From Acanthochromis polyacanthus (taxonomy: Eukaryota > Chordata > Actinopteri > Pomacentridae), in contig NC_067121.1 of the NCBI RefSeq assembly GCF_021347895.1, positions 36,381,974 through 36,445,973 on the forward strand: a stretch of 64,000 nucleotides of DNA, given 5' to 3'. This document shows positions 38,911 through 52,207 of this stretch, piece after piece. Made by a program: the position numbers and the translations under genes. Numbering within the stretch: the first letter of the stretch is position 1; each line of letters begins with the position of its first letter. Below the pieces are notes generated by a model, which had not been told where the DNA came from, searched no databases, and was given only the letters and a program-made list of their open reading frames with translations.

Positions 38911-40089
38911 TAGAGAATGCAACATAATCCAAAAGAAAACAAAGCCATGTTCATGAGCAGCTCAAAGAACATCGTGCCATATACACTCATCCCCATGTAC
39001 AACAATTCATCTGCAAACTGAGCATCAATTATTTGCAAAAAAAACAACCTCGTCATGCCTCTTTAGTTTATTAAAATGCACATTGTTAAAATGTATTTAA
39101 TTATACACAATATACTGCACCAGTATGTATTTTGCTTCTAAGAAATTGTAAGTCAGTAAACTGTCAGCTGCACTGATCATCTTAATGCTTCTACTCAGCA
39201 GGATTAGAATAATCAGCATCAGGAGGATGTAATTAATAATAAGATAATTGTCACAAAGATCTGTAGGTTGTATTGATCAGTTTAATCAATGATTGCGTGT
39301 GCACTCACAGATGAAAAACTCAAAGATAATTGGGGGTTTGGACGGAGGGTGGAAAACAAATTACAGCAGACTACTGCAGACTGATTATACGCTATATGAC
39401 ATATGGCAAAAATTATTGGTGTGGATGACACCAAATCTGTTCATCCTGATGGTGTGAAAGACTGATCTATATTACTGACATGATATCACCCGCTCTGCCA
39501 TCACCAACAACTCAACTTCAGTGAGAAATGGTAGTCCCTGCAGCGCTGCTTTAAATTACACTTCTTGGTTAAAGGAATGACAGCAAAGTGGCAAATTTTT
39601 TATTAGATTTCATGATGAATCACGACAGGCTAAACTTGCTGTTGAAGAAATTATTTGATCTTAGGTCAACAACAGTTGGTCCCCAGTTGCTATTTGTTAG
39701 ATATGAAGTTCTAAATCTACCGAAACATACATGCATCTACTATAAAAACAACAAACCTTGACGCTAGTACTTAGTAATGTAACATACTTTACTGTTTCCT
39801 TTTAGTCCTGTTACATTTGTGGAACAGTACCTGTTTATCAACTAAGCAGTCTGTTGCTTCACCACTTTGTTCTGGACTAAAATATCTCAAATTCTGTTGG
39901 ATTGAAATGGAATTTTTAATGGTCCCCAGATCATGAAACCTCCTGACATCTTCTGGTCACCCACTTTGAATGTCACTGGCCCGTCATCCACCTTATTGAT
40001 GGCCAGAAGGTCTATTCTTTTCTTTTAATTAAGAGCGAGGGCTTGTAAAAACTGAAGTCATCACCCTAGAAATGTACAAAATGCAACTT

Positions 40090-40325
40090 TATAATGTGGT
40101 AAATGTAGTAACAGTTTGTCTTTTAACCCAAACCAACAAAGTAGTTTTGGTGTCTAAATTTAGCCAAACACCAAGTGAAAAACCATGAGTGAAAGCAAAA
40201 GCCAAAATGAGACTTAGGTCAAGAAATACTACAATAGTGGTCTGAGCGAGGATTCAAACTCCAGCCTCCACGGTAAAAGTCTGATCACCTATAGTACCAA
40301 CTCCTCCAACCATGTGGGAAGCGAT
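40090..40325 (-). mobile_element. tRNA-derived SINE
   Basis: On the minus strand the head has an A box, TGGAGGAGTTGG (40308-40297), and a B box, GGAGTTTGAATCC (around 40262-40250), about 35 bases apart, the spacing of a tRNA-type internal pol III promoter. The body continues to about 40090 with CTAAATTTAGACACCAAAAC and TACTTTGTTGGTTTGGGTT. The body pattern recurs, degraded, at 55085-55265. Confidence 0.65.
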
Positions 40326-42765
40326 CCTCTTTGTTAGTCCAAAATTGCGGCTCAATAACTATTAAATGAAGTGGTAACGGAGGACTGCTAAGTAGGATAA
40401 TAGCATCCGAAATGGGATTTTTCTCGAGTGCCACTATGACATTGATATCATTATGACTTTTCGTGAAATTTCTTCATGACTATTGGAGATGGCAGATGCT
40501 TCATACAGTATGGGTCATCAGGTGGGCAACTGCCTTCATGGATGCTTCACTGATTTAAGTCTATTATTTCAGACAACGACATCGCCGGAGGGCTGACCTG
40601 TGAATCTTGTCATTCCAGGTGCACCTTCCCTTTCATTATATTTATAGGCACACATGAACTCACTGCTCCTCATCCATAAACGGTAGCTGTGTGATGGAGA
40701 CAAAAGCAACTTCCCCCCAAAGCTATGATATATAGAAATGTAATGAGACACGTTTAGATTAGTTCTGAGGTATAAACAAGACATAAAGTTAGCCATCACT
40801 TCTTTCCTATGTCACACCTTTGCAAAAAAATCCCTGTAAGAAATGTTATGTTTCAGTGTCATCTACTGGTTTTTAAGACCAAATATTAACTTACTGTTGC
40901 CTTTTAATGGAATTCAGGCCTCTTTTAGTGGATACAAACCTTCACTGGTCCTGCATAATTTGAACACAGAATTTAAACTCAGTTGAAGAAAAGACCAAGA
41001 AATAGAGAATGACAGTGGTGGAAACGCTTCCCATTCATTGTGACATTAAAAAGGCATGAGACACTGTAATGGAAAGTGTGTCATGCTCGATTCAGGACTT
41101 GAGAAAACTCGGCTGTAGTGTTTAGTGATCAGACAAAATTATCTCACACATGGTATATTTCTGCAAAACATGACGACTACATTAGACATATGAGCTTAAA
41201 ACCCTCATCAAAACAAGAAGCTAACAGAGATGCAGGGTAGGAAAGAGAGATACAGAGATACAATGTAGGAAACCTGACACCCCTTTGGATAATTAGTCTG
41301 AAACCATAAAGTACAAAGTTTAGTGTGGGTACTGAGATGCTGACAAGCACATTAAATCCTTTCTTTTAATCAGTTTAATTTTACAGTACGCTTTGTGTAG
41401 GACGACTGGATATTTCAGCCATCTAAGGTCTGAAAGGAACCACTGGCTGGTAAAAAAAAAAAAATAGAAGAGAACCGTCCTTGACTCCCTAGTTGCTAAT
41501 GAGGAGAAATGATGAGAATATTCATTTGAGCACGACTAATTGTACCCGACATAATTTTCACAGGGCAAAAAAAAAAAAGAAAACACTGGTAAATGAGAGC
41601 AGTAACCAGCCCTGTTGTGCACGCTAAATTGTTGACAGACTATGCTCCAGCATCCACTGAAAGGCAGTTCTTCAAACTAATTACACGGACCTACCTCTTC
41701 GCTGCAGACTGATCCTATTGTCACAGACTGTATTCAGCAACCATGGCGCTGCCAGACCTGCTGGGGTCATGTTAACTCCCCCGGTGATTCACAACGCTGC
41801 CGACCAAATGAGCAAAGTTCAGGTTCCAGCAACAAAGAAATTGTCTGTCCTTCAGTGGTTGTGAGTTGATACTAGCTGCCATGTTTATGCCTCAGGTCTA
41901 CGGAGATGACATTTACAGAGAGTCTGATATGATAATGCCGGGCTCTTCACTGCAGGGTTTGGCCTTTGATAAACGCAGTACTGGTAAATATTTACTTTGA
42001 TTTTGTAACTTTTTTGAAAAGAATGTAACATTTACCTGTTATTTAACTATTTCCTAAATGGTCTGACTGATTATATTATTTTACCAAAACTAAAATACCT
42101 ATAAAAGTGTGAAATATCTCTTAAATGTCAAATTATTCTAAATTGCATCACATTACAGTAATTGCATTACCTTCCACTGCGACGTTTAGTGTTACTATGA
42201 GTTGTTTTAAACCTTCTAATTGCTGCTGCGACTGTGTTTTGACTGATATTTATTTTGTAATTGCCTTTTTTTCTTTATTGTTGTAAAGTCTCACAACCTC
42301 AGTTCCTCTGGCAATTCTTTTCCATATGGAGCTATGATGCAGATAAACGCAGGCCATATGTCTAACACAGAACTCTTTGGTGTTTGCAGGTAATTTTAAA
42401 TCAGGTCTAAGCAATAGGGCTCAATGGAAATCACATGTGTATTCACTGACAGACGTTAGAAAACCTGTGTAATCGCAAGTGAATTCATTTTTTTTAATAT
42501 TAAGTTTCAACGTTTTGGTAGAGGATCTGTATAAAAACGTTTCTTATCCACTCCATATTGAGACTGCAAAAAGCAGTAGGACCCAAAGTGTTTTATTCTC
42601 ACTCTACCCACCAATGCAGGCTTATGTAATCAGACACTGTGAACAAAAAATGGACTCAGTAGTTTTTTTTCTGTTTTTGTTTCTATTACACTCTCATATA
42701 GAATAACCACATATTTCCCCACTGCAGAATCAATAAAGGTTTTATCTACTGACTTACCTGCCTAC

Positions 42766-42790
42766 CCATCCATCCATCCATCCATCCATC
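42766..42790. repeat. (CATC)n short tandem repeat
   Basis: Six units of CATC/CCAT; a common 3' tail of teleost L2-like repeats, but no body is evident beside it. Confidence 0.9.
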
Positions 42791-43714
42791 CCGCCCTCCT
42801 TCCATCTATCTCTAGAATAAGATTAAAGTCAGTCTGAATGGAATTTCACTGAAGTGAGATCATCATGATGCAAGTTGAGCGTTTTTCATGCAGTGAACCC
42901 AGCACCAAGACAGACTCTTTTCTAGAGCAGATAGACATGCTCGTTTGATGAGTTTGACTTGTTTTGATTTTACGCATCCATCGCACTTTCCATCACCTAA
43001 GACGACAAAAGACGACATTTTTTCTCGTAGTCATACATCCCCTCTGTGTGTTCCACAGCTTAGAAACTGTTCCATAAAACTAAGACTAATTCTGTGAACC
43101 ACTAGTGTTGCCACACTACATATTGATTTTAAACCTTGTGTTCTGCATAAGAATTGAATAATGCGGCTATAAATAAACACATTTATCCATGTCTAAACAT
43201 GAAATGATGCAACACTTGCGCTGTAAACCAAACTGCATGTTCACAATGCTGCTGCAAAATGTACTTTTTCAAAACCATAAAACAGTAGAATGCATTTGTA
43301 GGAACAGTTTTGCGTCTTAATGTTTCTTTTGTTTGTTTTTCATTTTTGTTCCTGGAATGCTTTCATGACCGTCCATTAATTTTAATTTCTTCCAGCTGTG
43401 CGAAACTGTCAATGCCTTTATGGGCTGCAATGTGGAAGAATAGCATCCATTAAGCACACTTTAAAAAAAAGAGATTTCTTTTAGACTCTTTTTTTGTCAT
43501 GCCTTACTTACTTTGAGTACAAGCTGTGAGGATTTTGTTCTGTATTGTCCTTGAATTGGTTGTTGCCCTGACTTGTTTTTATTAGAATTGAGACAAACGT
43601 CTGTCACGTTGTTGTGATTTGCAGTTTGAGGAGGGGTGGTGAGAAGGGTCAAGAGGAAGAAGCCATCTTTTTTAATTACAGTTAATTAAGTGGGACATAA
43701 CTGACACGGGGTTA

Positions 43715-43753
43715 AGCACACAGCTTAATCTCTTTAAGATTAAGCTGTGTGCT
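43715..43753. repeat. Perfect hairpin, 17-bp arms and 5-nt loop
   Basis: AGCACACAGCTTAATCT (43715-43731) is exactly complementary to AGATTAAGCTGTGTGCT (43737-43753). No element is visible around it. A transcription-terminator-like use is not expected in an intron; it may be a small template-switch product. Confidence 0.85.
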
Positions 43754-44199
43754 AAGTCCATAAACATGTGCTGGTTGCCTCTGATTTCATATTGTTTATA
43801 TTGTTATATTTTGAGCACTAGATTATGGAGCCGACCTGTCAAGTTATCTTTGAAGTAGTGCGGCTGGTGTCGGCCTCCAGCTATATGACTGGCTGGTGGA
43901 GTGGGAATTTGAGGTGATATTCCTAAAGATTTGCTGTGGTTGTGGTGTTCTAATGCTGGAGGAATGGGTCTGTTTTGTATGTAGTTTTGGTCATCCATTA
44001 GCAGCATACTCTCAGTGGATCAGCCACCCTGTTCTCACTTGTTGTTGCAGCACAATGCTTTAATGTTGTAGCCTAATAAAACGACGTTAGTGATTTTAAA
44101 AGGCCGTAGACTGACTGTTGAATTCAAATTGAAGTGAACCTGTAAGTCAAGAGCTTAGTCAGATGGACATTCTGAAATGGAAGGAGTGGGGCCCCAGCA

Positions 44200-44312
44200 C
44201 TCATCCATCCATCATCAATACACCGCTTAATCCCCATTAGGGTCGCGAGGGATCCTGACTTCAGGCAAAGTCAAGGGACACCCAGGACAGGTCACCAGTC
44301 TATCACAGAGAG
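44200..44312. repeat. L2-like teleost repeat end
   Basis: CATCCATCCATC followed by ACACCGCTTAATCCCCATTA, GGGTCGCGAGGGATCCTGAC and GGACAGGTCACCAGTCTATC is a very common teleost repeat, often annotated with L2/Maui-type LINE 3' ends. It is a short truncated copy. Confidence 0.6.
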
Positions 44313-45311
44313 AGTCTAAAATGATCTGTGGACCATTCTTACTGTTTATAGCATCTTTAAGGTTCTCTAAAGCATTTAATAATGTGTTACTCATTCAGCT
44401 TTTCATAAAAACGCACCAATGGAGGCATGAAAGGATCTGCTCTGCTATTGGGAGCAACATGGAGTCACGGCCACTCACCAAGGTAGAGCAAGAAACACTG
44501 TGAGCAAAAATGGACTCTGTAGATCCCACTGTCCAAATTATTTTGTCTTATTTTTTTAATATATATTCAAGCTAATATTTTAGCAATTAATAACATGACT
44601 TTCTTGTTTTGTACCTCATGTCCTGGTCCAAACAAAATCACCACCCTTAAACCCCGTCCCCACTGCTAGCAAAGCAAAATGGTCAAATGACTGTGTTGCA
44701 CCACTGCTGTCTGGCGGGTCCAGTTTAATACTGCATTAGAGTTTTGGCTCAGTTACGTTTTTCTCCAGCCCAAACACAATCACAGTGGTTGCACACAGAG
44801 CTGCCTGTCTCTGTGAACCATTAAACAATCAAAATACTTCTCATGGCTGTGGATTTTCAAGTAACTCCTTATTTTTACTCTGGTTTCTCTGCTCCTTTAT
44901 AATTGATTTTCTGTTAGCTCTCAGAATTTTATCATCCTCTAAATGATGACCGCCACGCTTCCTCATCAACTTCACACGACTGATTAAAACTCACTGCAAC
45001 ATTGGTAAATAAAAAAAAACAATTACTGATTAAGTGAGACTAATAACCAGCAAAACTAAGTCAGCAGGGCACGGCAAATGAAGAAGATCGTCATGGGAGA
45101 GCCTTTTTTTGTCTCAGGCTTTAACAAAAACGTCCAAGTAATATTGGAGTGCAGCACTGAAAAGAAACGCGCTCAGTTTGGTGCATCGGTCAGCAAAATC
45201 CTACTCTGCTTCACCGCCTCACAAAACCTTTTATTTCTTGAGTTGGAGCTTCTATTGTCATGCCTCAGAAAGGAACATTGAGGGGAAAATGGCACCAATA
45301 AACGTCTCTCA

Positions 45312-45488
<177 letters not shown>

Positions 45489-46115
45489 TTATCGGTGCAT
45501 GTTTGAAATATAGAAGAATGACAGAAAAACAAGGAGAAATCAGTAGAATGCAGGTGGACACATGAGCTGTCCACCTGCACCTTCAATGTCTGCAGCAAGT
45601 ACCTACAGACATTTAAGAAAAAAACTGTTAATGAGACAAATGGATGGATGGACAGAAAACAAGCCAACACAACTCCTTGAATCTCAGTTGTCTATAGCAT
45701 AGAGGCATTAACACAAATATTAACACAAATAGGAATATTTCAGTGAAATATTTGGTGTTACATAATGAGCAGTGAGAACATTTATAGGGAATGTATGGTT
45801 TGACTTGTTTTTAATAAATTGAATGGTGTTTTTTGTGATTAATTTGCTTGCATGTAGCTTTATATTTATGACTGGGTTTTTGCAGCAGTCCTACTGATTT
45901 GAGACAATTTTCACTTTTTGAAGACAAAAAAAGAATTGACTTCAGCATGTATGCTTGATGGCATTTTTGCATGATTTTTTTTTTTTAAATATTTGGTAAA
46001 TTACACATCAAAAGGATGGAAATAGGCAGTACATTTTTTAGTTAAGGAGTCAGTACTGTGGTTCATTTGATTTTCTATCAAGCTAATAATGAATTGCTCC
46101 ATTACATGTATTTGT

Positions 46116-46677
46116 TAGCCTAGCCGCGCTAGACCCAGCTCTGAAGACACAAGGGTCTAGGAATGCTCGACAGGGAGGGAGGCGGGCTAAAAGGTTGTCT
46201 TTCAAATCACTCTGCAGCAATTGGGTAGGTATACAACCAATCAGTGTAACGAATAGGCTGACATAGTTCCCAGAGCGCCCGAAATCAGAGGATGCGGGAG
46301 TTCGATGAAGCCTTATTTATACAGTCAACGGGTGAAGCTCAAGTATATTACAGACATCTTAACAGAAAGATTATTCAGAGTCGGTGCTAATGGAGCTCAA
46401 CGACTGTTGTCGTTTTTGTTGTTGACCCTGGCAGAGAATTAAATTCGTTGCCGTGGGTTGTCTAGCGCGGCTAGGCTAGTTGTTTCCGGTTGTTTCTGTC
46501 AGAATCGTCGCGCCTCTGTCGTCACTTAGTTACGCCCGCCTTCTGACTCTACACTTCATGGTGATTCGTCCGGCCAGTTTTAGGAGCATCCAACCTCGAG
46601 CCTTATGGAGGGTAACTAGACCCACCCTGGCAGAGAATTAAATTCATTGCCGTGGGTTGTCTAGCGCGGCTAGGCTA
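46116..46677. mobile_element. MITE with 9-bp target duplication and duplicated right terminus
   Basis: TGTATTTGT is repeated directly at both sides (46107-46115 and 46678-46686). The ends are inverted: TAGCCTAGCCGCGCTAGACC on the left and GTCTAGCGCGGCTAGGCTA on the right. An extra, nearly identical copy of about 50 bp of the right end (ccctggcagagaattaaatt through ggctaggcta) lies inside at about 46425-46478. The interior is relatively GC-rich and non-coding. Family is uncertain; an 8-9 bp duplication points to hAT- or P-like enzymes. Confidence 0.82.
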
Positions 46678-47396
46678 TGTATTTGTGGTTGACACATTTT
46701 ACTGTTCCAGCTGTTGGAGGTCACATGGAATACTTAAAAATTTCACACTGCTTGCTTTCTCATTGTTCAATTTGTTGAGTGGTTTTGTGTTTTCATATTC
46801 AGATGACTGACACGTTCCATTTGATGGTTTTTGTGGGGCTGAACTTAGTGAAGCTTTAGAGTTTTCTGTTCTACAGTGAAACTTTAAAAGTGTAGAGTGT
46901 TAAACCAGAAGAGAAGAAGCTGGAAAGAAGAGTATTATTTCCATTATATATTGTAAAAACTGCAGACCTGTGGGGAGCTTTTGTTGCTGAAAGTTTGACA
47001 AAATAGTTAAATATTAAGTTGACTCAACAGAGCTTTAATTTTAACACTAAAAAATGTCAGAATTGCTGAAAAAATGAACATTGTTCAAGAACTTGGATTG
47101 AAGGGGTATTTTGGTGATTCAGTACTGGTCTGCTGCCAAGCTGAAGGACTTATAGGTGACACAAGGGAGAAATAATGGTCAAAATTGAAGTAGCTGAGTC
47201 TCAGACAGCCAGACATTTAGAACCTTAGTGTATGATTCAAGCTCATAATGCAACTCGAAAGCATCTGTCAGTCGACCCTGCCTGTCTCATAAATGCCCAA
47301 GTATTTCAAACTCCACATCCAAAGTTTACTGCACACTCTTTCTCAAAGTCTCTGAGCCAGATCAAGATGAGCTTCAGGGCATCATCAGGGATATTT

Positions 47397-47956
47397 CAAC
47401 CCGGTCTCACGGGGATTCGTGAAACTGTCACGTAAGTTTTAGTTTCGGTTTCGTGCGCACCAACACGATTTCGTCATGTTTTTCGTGCCGCTCACCACGA
47501 AATGTTTTTCGCTGTGGTAATCACATCTGAAAGTGGTTTATACCGGCGGATTCATGACGATCTAAGCTGTCCATCGGCGTATACTGCTTGTGTGATCGCG
47601 TTTGCGGCCGCCGGCCGCCGGACATTCTTGAAATCCCTATGCAAATTGGTAAGTGTACCACCGGCTTATGGTTAGGTTATGGTTAGGTTATGGTTAGGAT
47701 TATGGTTAGGGTTATGTTTAGGGACGATGTCATGCAAAATATAGCGTTGGATTCGCCGCGGTTTTACATTAAAAATATAATATACACATTCTTTTGAAAT
47801 ACGTTCTGAGTGGCACGAAAAGTCCGCCGTTTAAAATACATTGGAGCGCATTTCGTGGTGAGCGGCACGAAAAACATGACGAAATCGTGTTGGTGCGCAC
47901 GAAGCCGAAACAAAAAATTTACGTGACAGTTTCACGAATCCTCGTGAGATCGGGCT
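47397..47956. mobile_element. Inverted-repeat element containing a captured piece of another MITE
   Basis: The left end (47397-47506, starting CAACCCGGTCTCACGGGGAT) and the right end (47850-47956) are inverted copies of about 105 bp: GATTCGTGAAACTGTCACGT and ATTTCGTGGTGAGCGGCACG appear in complementary form. GGATATTT flanks both sides (47389-47396 and 47957-47964), an 8-bp duplication, or 7 bp depending on the last base. Between the arms lies a segment (47500-47665) similar to 26505-26666 of the TTAA MITE, a telomere-like repeat (47666-47722), and about 120 bp unassigned. An open frame of 141 codons at 47794-48219 merely crosses the right arm. Confidence 0.78.
47666..47722. repeat. Short tandem GGTTAGGTTAT-type repeat (telomere-like)
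   Basis: TTATGGTTAGGTTATGGTTA repeats about five times, then degenerates to GGTTAGGGTTATG. Single units resemble the vertebrate telomere word TTAGGG, but the period is about 11 bp, so it is a minisatellite rather than a true telomeric array. Confidence 0.85.
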
Positions 47957-50900
47957 GGATATTTATACCTTCAGATAAAGCCACAAGTGTTTACCCAGCG
48001 GAAGACTTTGCTGCTCACAATCGTGTTTTCCTCTTCATATCAGAAGTAAATCCTTTTCTTATTTGGGGACCATCTTGTCTCTCAAAGTTACATAGAAATC
48101 TCACCAAACAAGTGCAATGTAGCCTGTCACTGATGGCGGATGTTTCAATAAATGACCACAGTAGTTTGGCTGTACAGTTGTCAAAAACTCAGACACACAC
48201 ATTCCTTTATTTTTTTTAGTGAGATTTAACACAAACCAATGAGAAACTGAATTTAATATGTAGATTTTAGAAGAGAGACGATGCTGAGAGCAGATAAAAC
48301 ATGCAGAGTAGAGACCTGAACTTAATCACAGACGAATTTCAGATACTCTGCCGGCTCATTCATAAGGCAATCACACTTTCTTTTGGATCTTCCTGTTAGT
48401 TTAGGAGTTGATTATTTCAGACAATTAAAGATCAGTGCAGTGAGAGGGAAGAAAAAGAGCATTTTAAGATTTTAAATTGGATCATGCTGAGACAAAAAGA
48501 GGGCCATTTCTCAGGAGCTGAATTCACCCAGAGTGAGAAAATGATCAAAATCTCAGATTGATTTCAAAATGAGTTCAGTTTTGTCTAGGAGAAATATGGG
48601 CGGAACAAAGACGAGAGTCTATTTAGAATTTTACTTCCCTCTGGGTCGACTTCTTAGCATCTACAAACAGCTACCATCTTGCATCAAAATGGCTACTCTT
48701 TAAAGACAAATGCTTTTTGCTGCATCAGTGATTTAGAGTAATGGCATCAAGTTGGTTAGAGGTTATTTATTTTACCTTTCAGCAAAGTTATCCTTTTTCC
48801 ATAACTCTTTCTTGAGCAGAAGGACACTGTGTGTTAATGGACGCAATGCATACCAAATGAGAAACCGTGGCAAAAAAGGGCCAATAAGAGATTCCCCTGA
48901 GACAAAACATGGCTATAAATCTGTAAACAACAGATGTCAGGAACAAGGGCTTAAAAACAATTCTTTATTTGTGAGTCAACGAACATCATCAATCTCGAAA
49001 CACTCTGCAGATGAAATGTAATACTTCCAACTTTAAGTTAAACAGAGCATGCTGTGTAACATCAAATGCATTATTAGCGCTGATGAATAATGCATGCATA
49101 CTAGTAATGCAAAAGAGGGGAACTTGTTAAATAAATAGTTAACAACCATTTTTACGCAGACTAAACATATTTCCTCATTTACAATTGTTCAATTTGCATT
49201 CAATAAAATGCTAACTTAGCATAAGGAAAGGGCAGCAAATGGTGGGGACTGCATGCATTACCAGCCCCTTTAAGAAGAGAATGATTAAAAAGCCCCACAG
49301 AAATGGAACGCTTAATTATATCCACCCAATTACTCCCTTTGTTTCAAAGTCACACCTTTGAGTGGATCAAAGTGCAGCTCCTCTTCCATTCACTGTAAAA
49401 CACTTGGTTCTGGGGAAGTTATTACAAGGTGGGAGTCCATTAAAATGGTAACATTATCATTGTATTTTTCAAAGAAGCTGCTGCCAGCTCTCACTTCACC
49501 TGCTCTTGTGGGACTGTGTACAGCAGGAGTGCTGAAAATCCCTGCGATGCAGTATGACGTATATGGGTGACCACAGGACAAATTAGCAGCTACTTAATGA
49601 GCACTGTTTTTATAATGGACAACTAGGGACTTGTGTGCTGCTGTGTGACTTATTTGGTTCACCCGAAGAGAAACTGGGTTTGGAAAACACTAAGACCCCC
49701 CCATGAGGAAACAGCGGTTGAGTGGAAAACGTGTTTGCAGTCCTGTGAGGAACTCCTGTGCTTAATACTACGTGGCTGTATGCTTGAATGCGGACTCTTA
49801 GCATTTATCTCCTCTTATAAAGAAGAATTTTGAACATATCTTTGTTTTGTCTCATTTTATTCACAATAATCCTACGTTGGTGTTTCATGGGAATATTTGC
49901 TTAAGGAAATAAGATGATGTCTGCATGGCTTTTGTCTGTGCTTGCTGAAATTTCTCATCTTATTTAAGTATCCTGAGCAGATAGGGTCTCGGACAGAGAC
50001 TAAAACCCTTATATTAGCATGGCCAAACCATATAGTGACAAAGATTCTTCTAAATATTATATATACAACTGAGTAAAATTGAAATTGAAAGTTATTTATA
50101 AAAGTATTGTAGTAAACCTGTTGACATGCCATAAATCCACACTTGACTCACAAACTTCTTGATTTGAAATAACTAAGAAAGCCTTGGAGTGTTAGGAGGA
50201 AATGACATCATGAGGAGCAGGTCATGTGATCTGGAGAGGTGTTTTTGTAATGGGGGACTTAGTTGAAAGTGATTTCTTGTTATTTTCCATATAAAATTTA
50301 ATATATTGGAAAAAAAAAAAAAATCTGTCATGATTATCTCAACTTAATGGAAAGAATATAAAACTTTTTTGAAGAAGCTCATTTTATTATTGTTTAGCTA
50401 ATTTTAAAATTGTTATTAAATTCAGACGGTTATTTTAGTTGACATTTTAGTGATATCCAGTCATTTTTGATTAATAAGTGATTGCTTCCATAACAAATAA
50501 TTCTGGCATTTGTAAAGATATGATCCTAATGAACATAAAAAACATCCTTTTTTTAATTTTTAATAAAAATGTATGCAAGATATATGGACTTCAAAAGGCC
50601 TTCAATTACATGTTGGCCCAGCTATAAGAGCTTGGGTTTTTTTGACACCTAAAATGTATGAAAGAGGTGCAACATGGAGCTGAAATATACAAACTATGTG
50701 AGAAGCAAGGCTAAAAAAAGTGTGCATATATCACTCAGCCTTAGTATATGCCACTTTAATTTGCATTGTACTACATACTATAAGCTGGCAAGGCAACTGC
50801 AGGACTGTGAAGAAATCGGTGGTGGGCTGTGGACAGATGACGCAGCTGTGCCACGTCTTATTTAATGAACGGTTTCGAAGCAATGATGTTTCATTTTGTT

Positions 50901-51739
50901 AAATGTCTGCTGTATCGACTCATCTCTTGTTTCACCTCCTCCCTTCACATCTCTGGTGGAAGATGTGAGGAGAAAAGGAAACGAAGGCCGGAAGTACAAA
51001 CTGAGAAATGAGAAGAGGGGAATGGATTAAAGTATTCCTGGAGATGTTAGTGTGATGTCAGCCTCCTCGGTCTGTTCCTGACATTTAGACGATGTTAACA
51101 GCCACAAGAGGGGTCCGCACGAACTGTACGGGTTGCGTTTGTATTTCAAGCAGCAGCACAAACAATCCTTTGTTGTTTCTGCTGCTGTACTGTCATGCAC
51201 GGAGTTAGAGTCTGGTAATGAAGGCAGTAGCACATCCTCTGTTAGATCTGCACTCTCTCTTGTCAGGGAACTTGAGGAGAAAAGCAGCTATGAAAAGTGT
51301 TGTGTACCTCTGTCACAGACAACTGGCCGCTATATGAGTTGTTGTGAAAGTGAACACGGCACAGTGAGATTCTCCAAAGATATATGTTCTATATAAGGCA
51401 TACTTAGAGGAATCAAAGTCAGATTTACTGTGATAAAACACGGGTAAAGGCTACTGAGGATGTAAAACATTAAAACATATCTTGAAGTTGCATTTTATTT
51501 ATATCCTTAAAAAAGGATAAAACCCAGGCTGATTTCACTTTCTTCATTTTCAGGCTATCCAGTCATTTGAAAAGGAAAATAAATATTTAGTAATACATGT
51601 ACCTCAGCATAAAAGGTTGGAAGAAATGTCTTTTTTATAATTGCGTAGTGGGGTTATATCAGAAGCATAATGTTGGGATGATGTATGACTTAGAAACGAA
51701 GCAAAATATGCGCTGAACAGAAACGTGTTTTATTATTTT

Positions 51740-52207
51740 ATTTGTAAATAAAAATATGACGAGAAATACAGGGAATATTGGACGCGCATCGCGAGGTGCA
51801 TTTCCTCTAAAACGACCGATTCGGGGATTTTATACCGACTTCAGGACATGTTTTGGACAAAATATTTTACTGGCTTGTTTCGTCTGGATGTCCAAGGTTG
51901 GATTATGGCCGTTTTTTGTGGAATATTTTCATCTGTGTGTCATAATGAACCCGCAAATGTGAGTCGCGCTGTGTACGTTGAAGCCGTGTATAGAGAACGG
52001 ATGGATGGATATTCGTTGTTTGTCGGACAAATGTGTTTATATTACCCGCTGTGGTAATCGCATCTGAAAGTGGTTTATACCGGCGGATTCATGAGAATCA
52101 AAGCTTTCCATCGGTGTATAGTGTTTCCATCATCAAGTTGGCAGCGTCGGTCAATTAAGCGAAATACTTTAGCACATCCCGTATTCGGGCCGCTGAACCT
52201 TAATGGG
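51740..52207. mobile_element. piggyBac-type MITE, second family, copy without a clear left end
   Basis: From ATGACGAGAAATACAGGGAA (51756) to the right end it follows 26228-26698 closely, including GACTTCAGGACATGTTTTGG and AAAGTGGTTTATACCGGCGG. The last 70 bp are rearranged: CCGCTGAACCTTAATGGG before TTAA at 52208. No TTAA or terminal repeat was found on the left. Short open frames on the plus strand here and in the other copy are similar to each other but have no coding signature. Confidence 0.72.

Noticed and set aside
47666..47722. Interstitial telomere
   Set aside because: Unit is about 11 bp and not TTAGGG; too short and embedded in a mobile element.
47794..48219. 141-codon open frame on the plus strand
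   Set aside because: It starts inside the unassigned part of an inverted-repeat element and runs across its right arm into plain intron.
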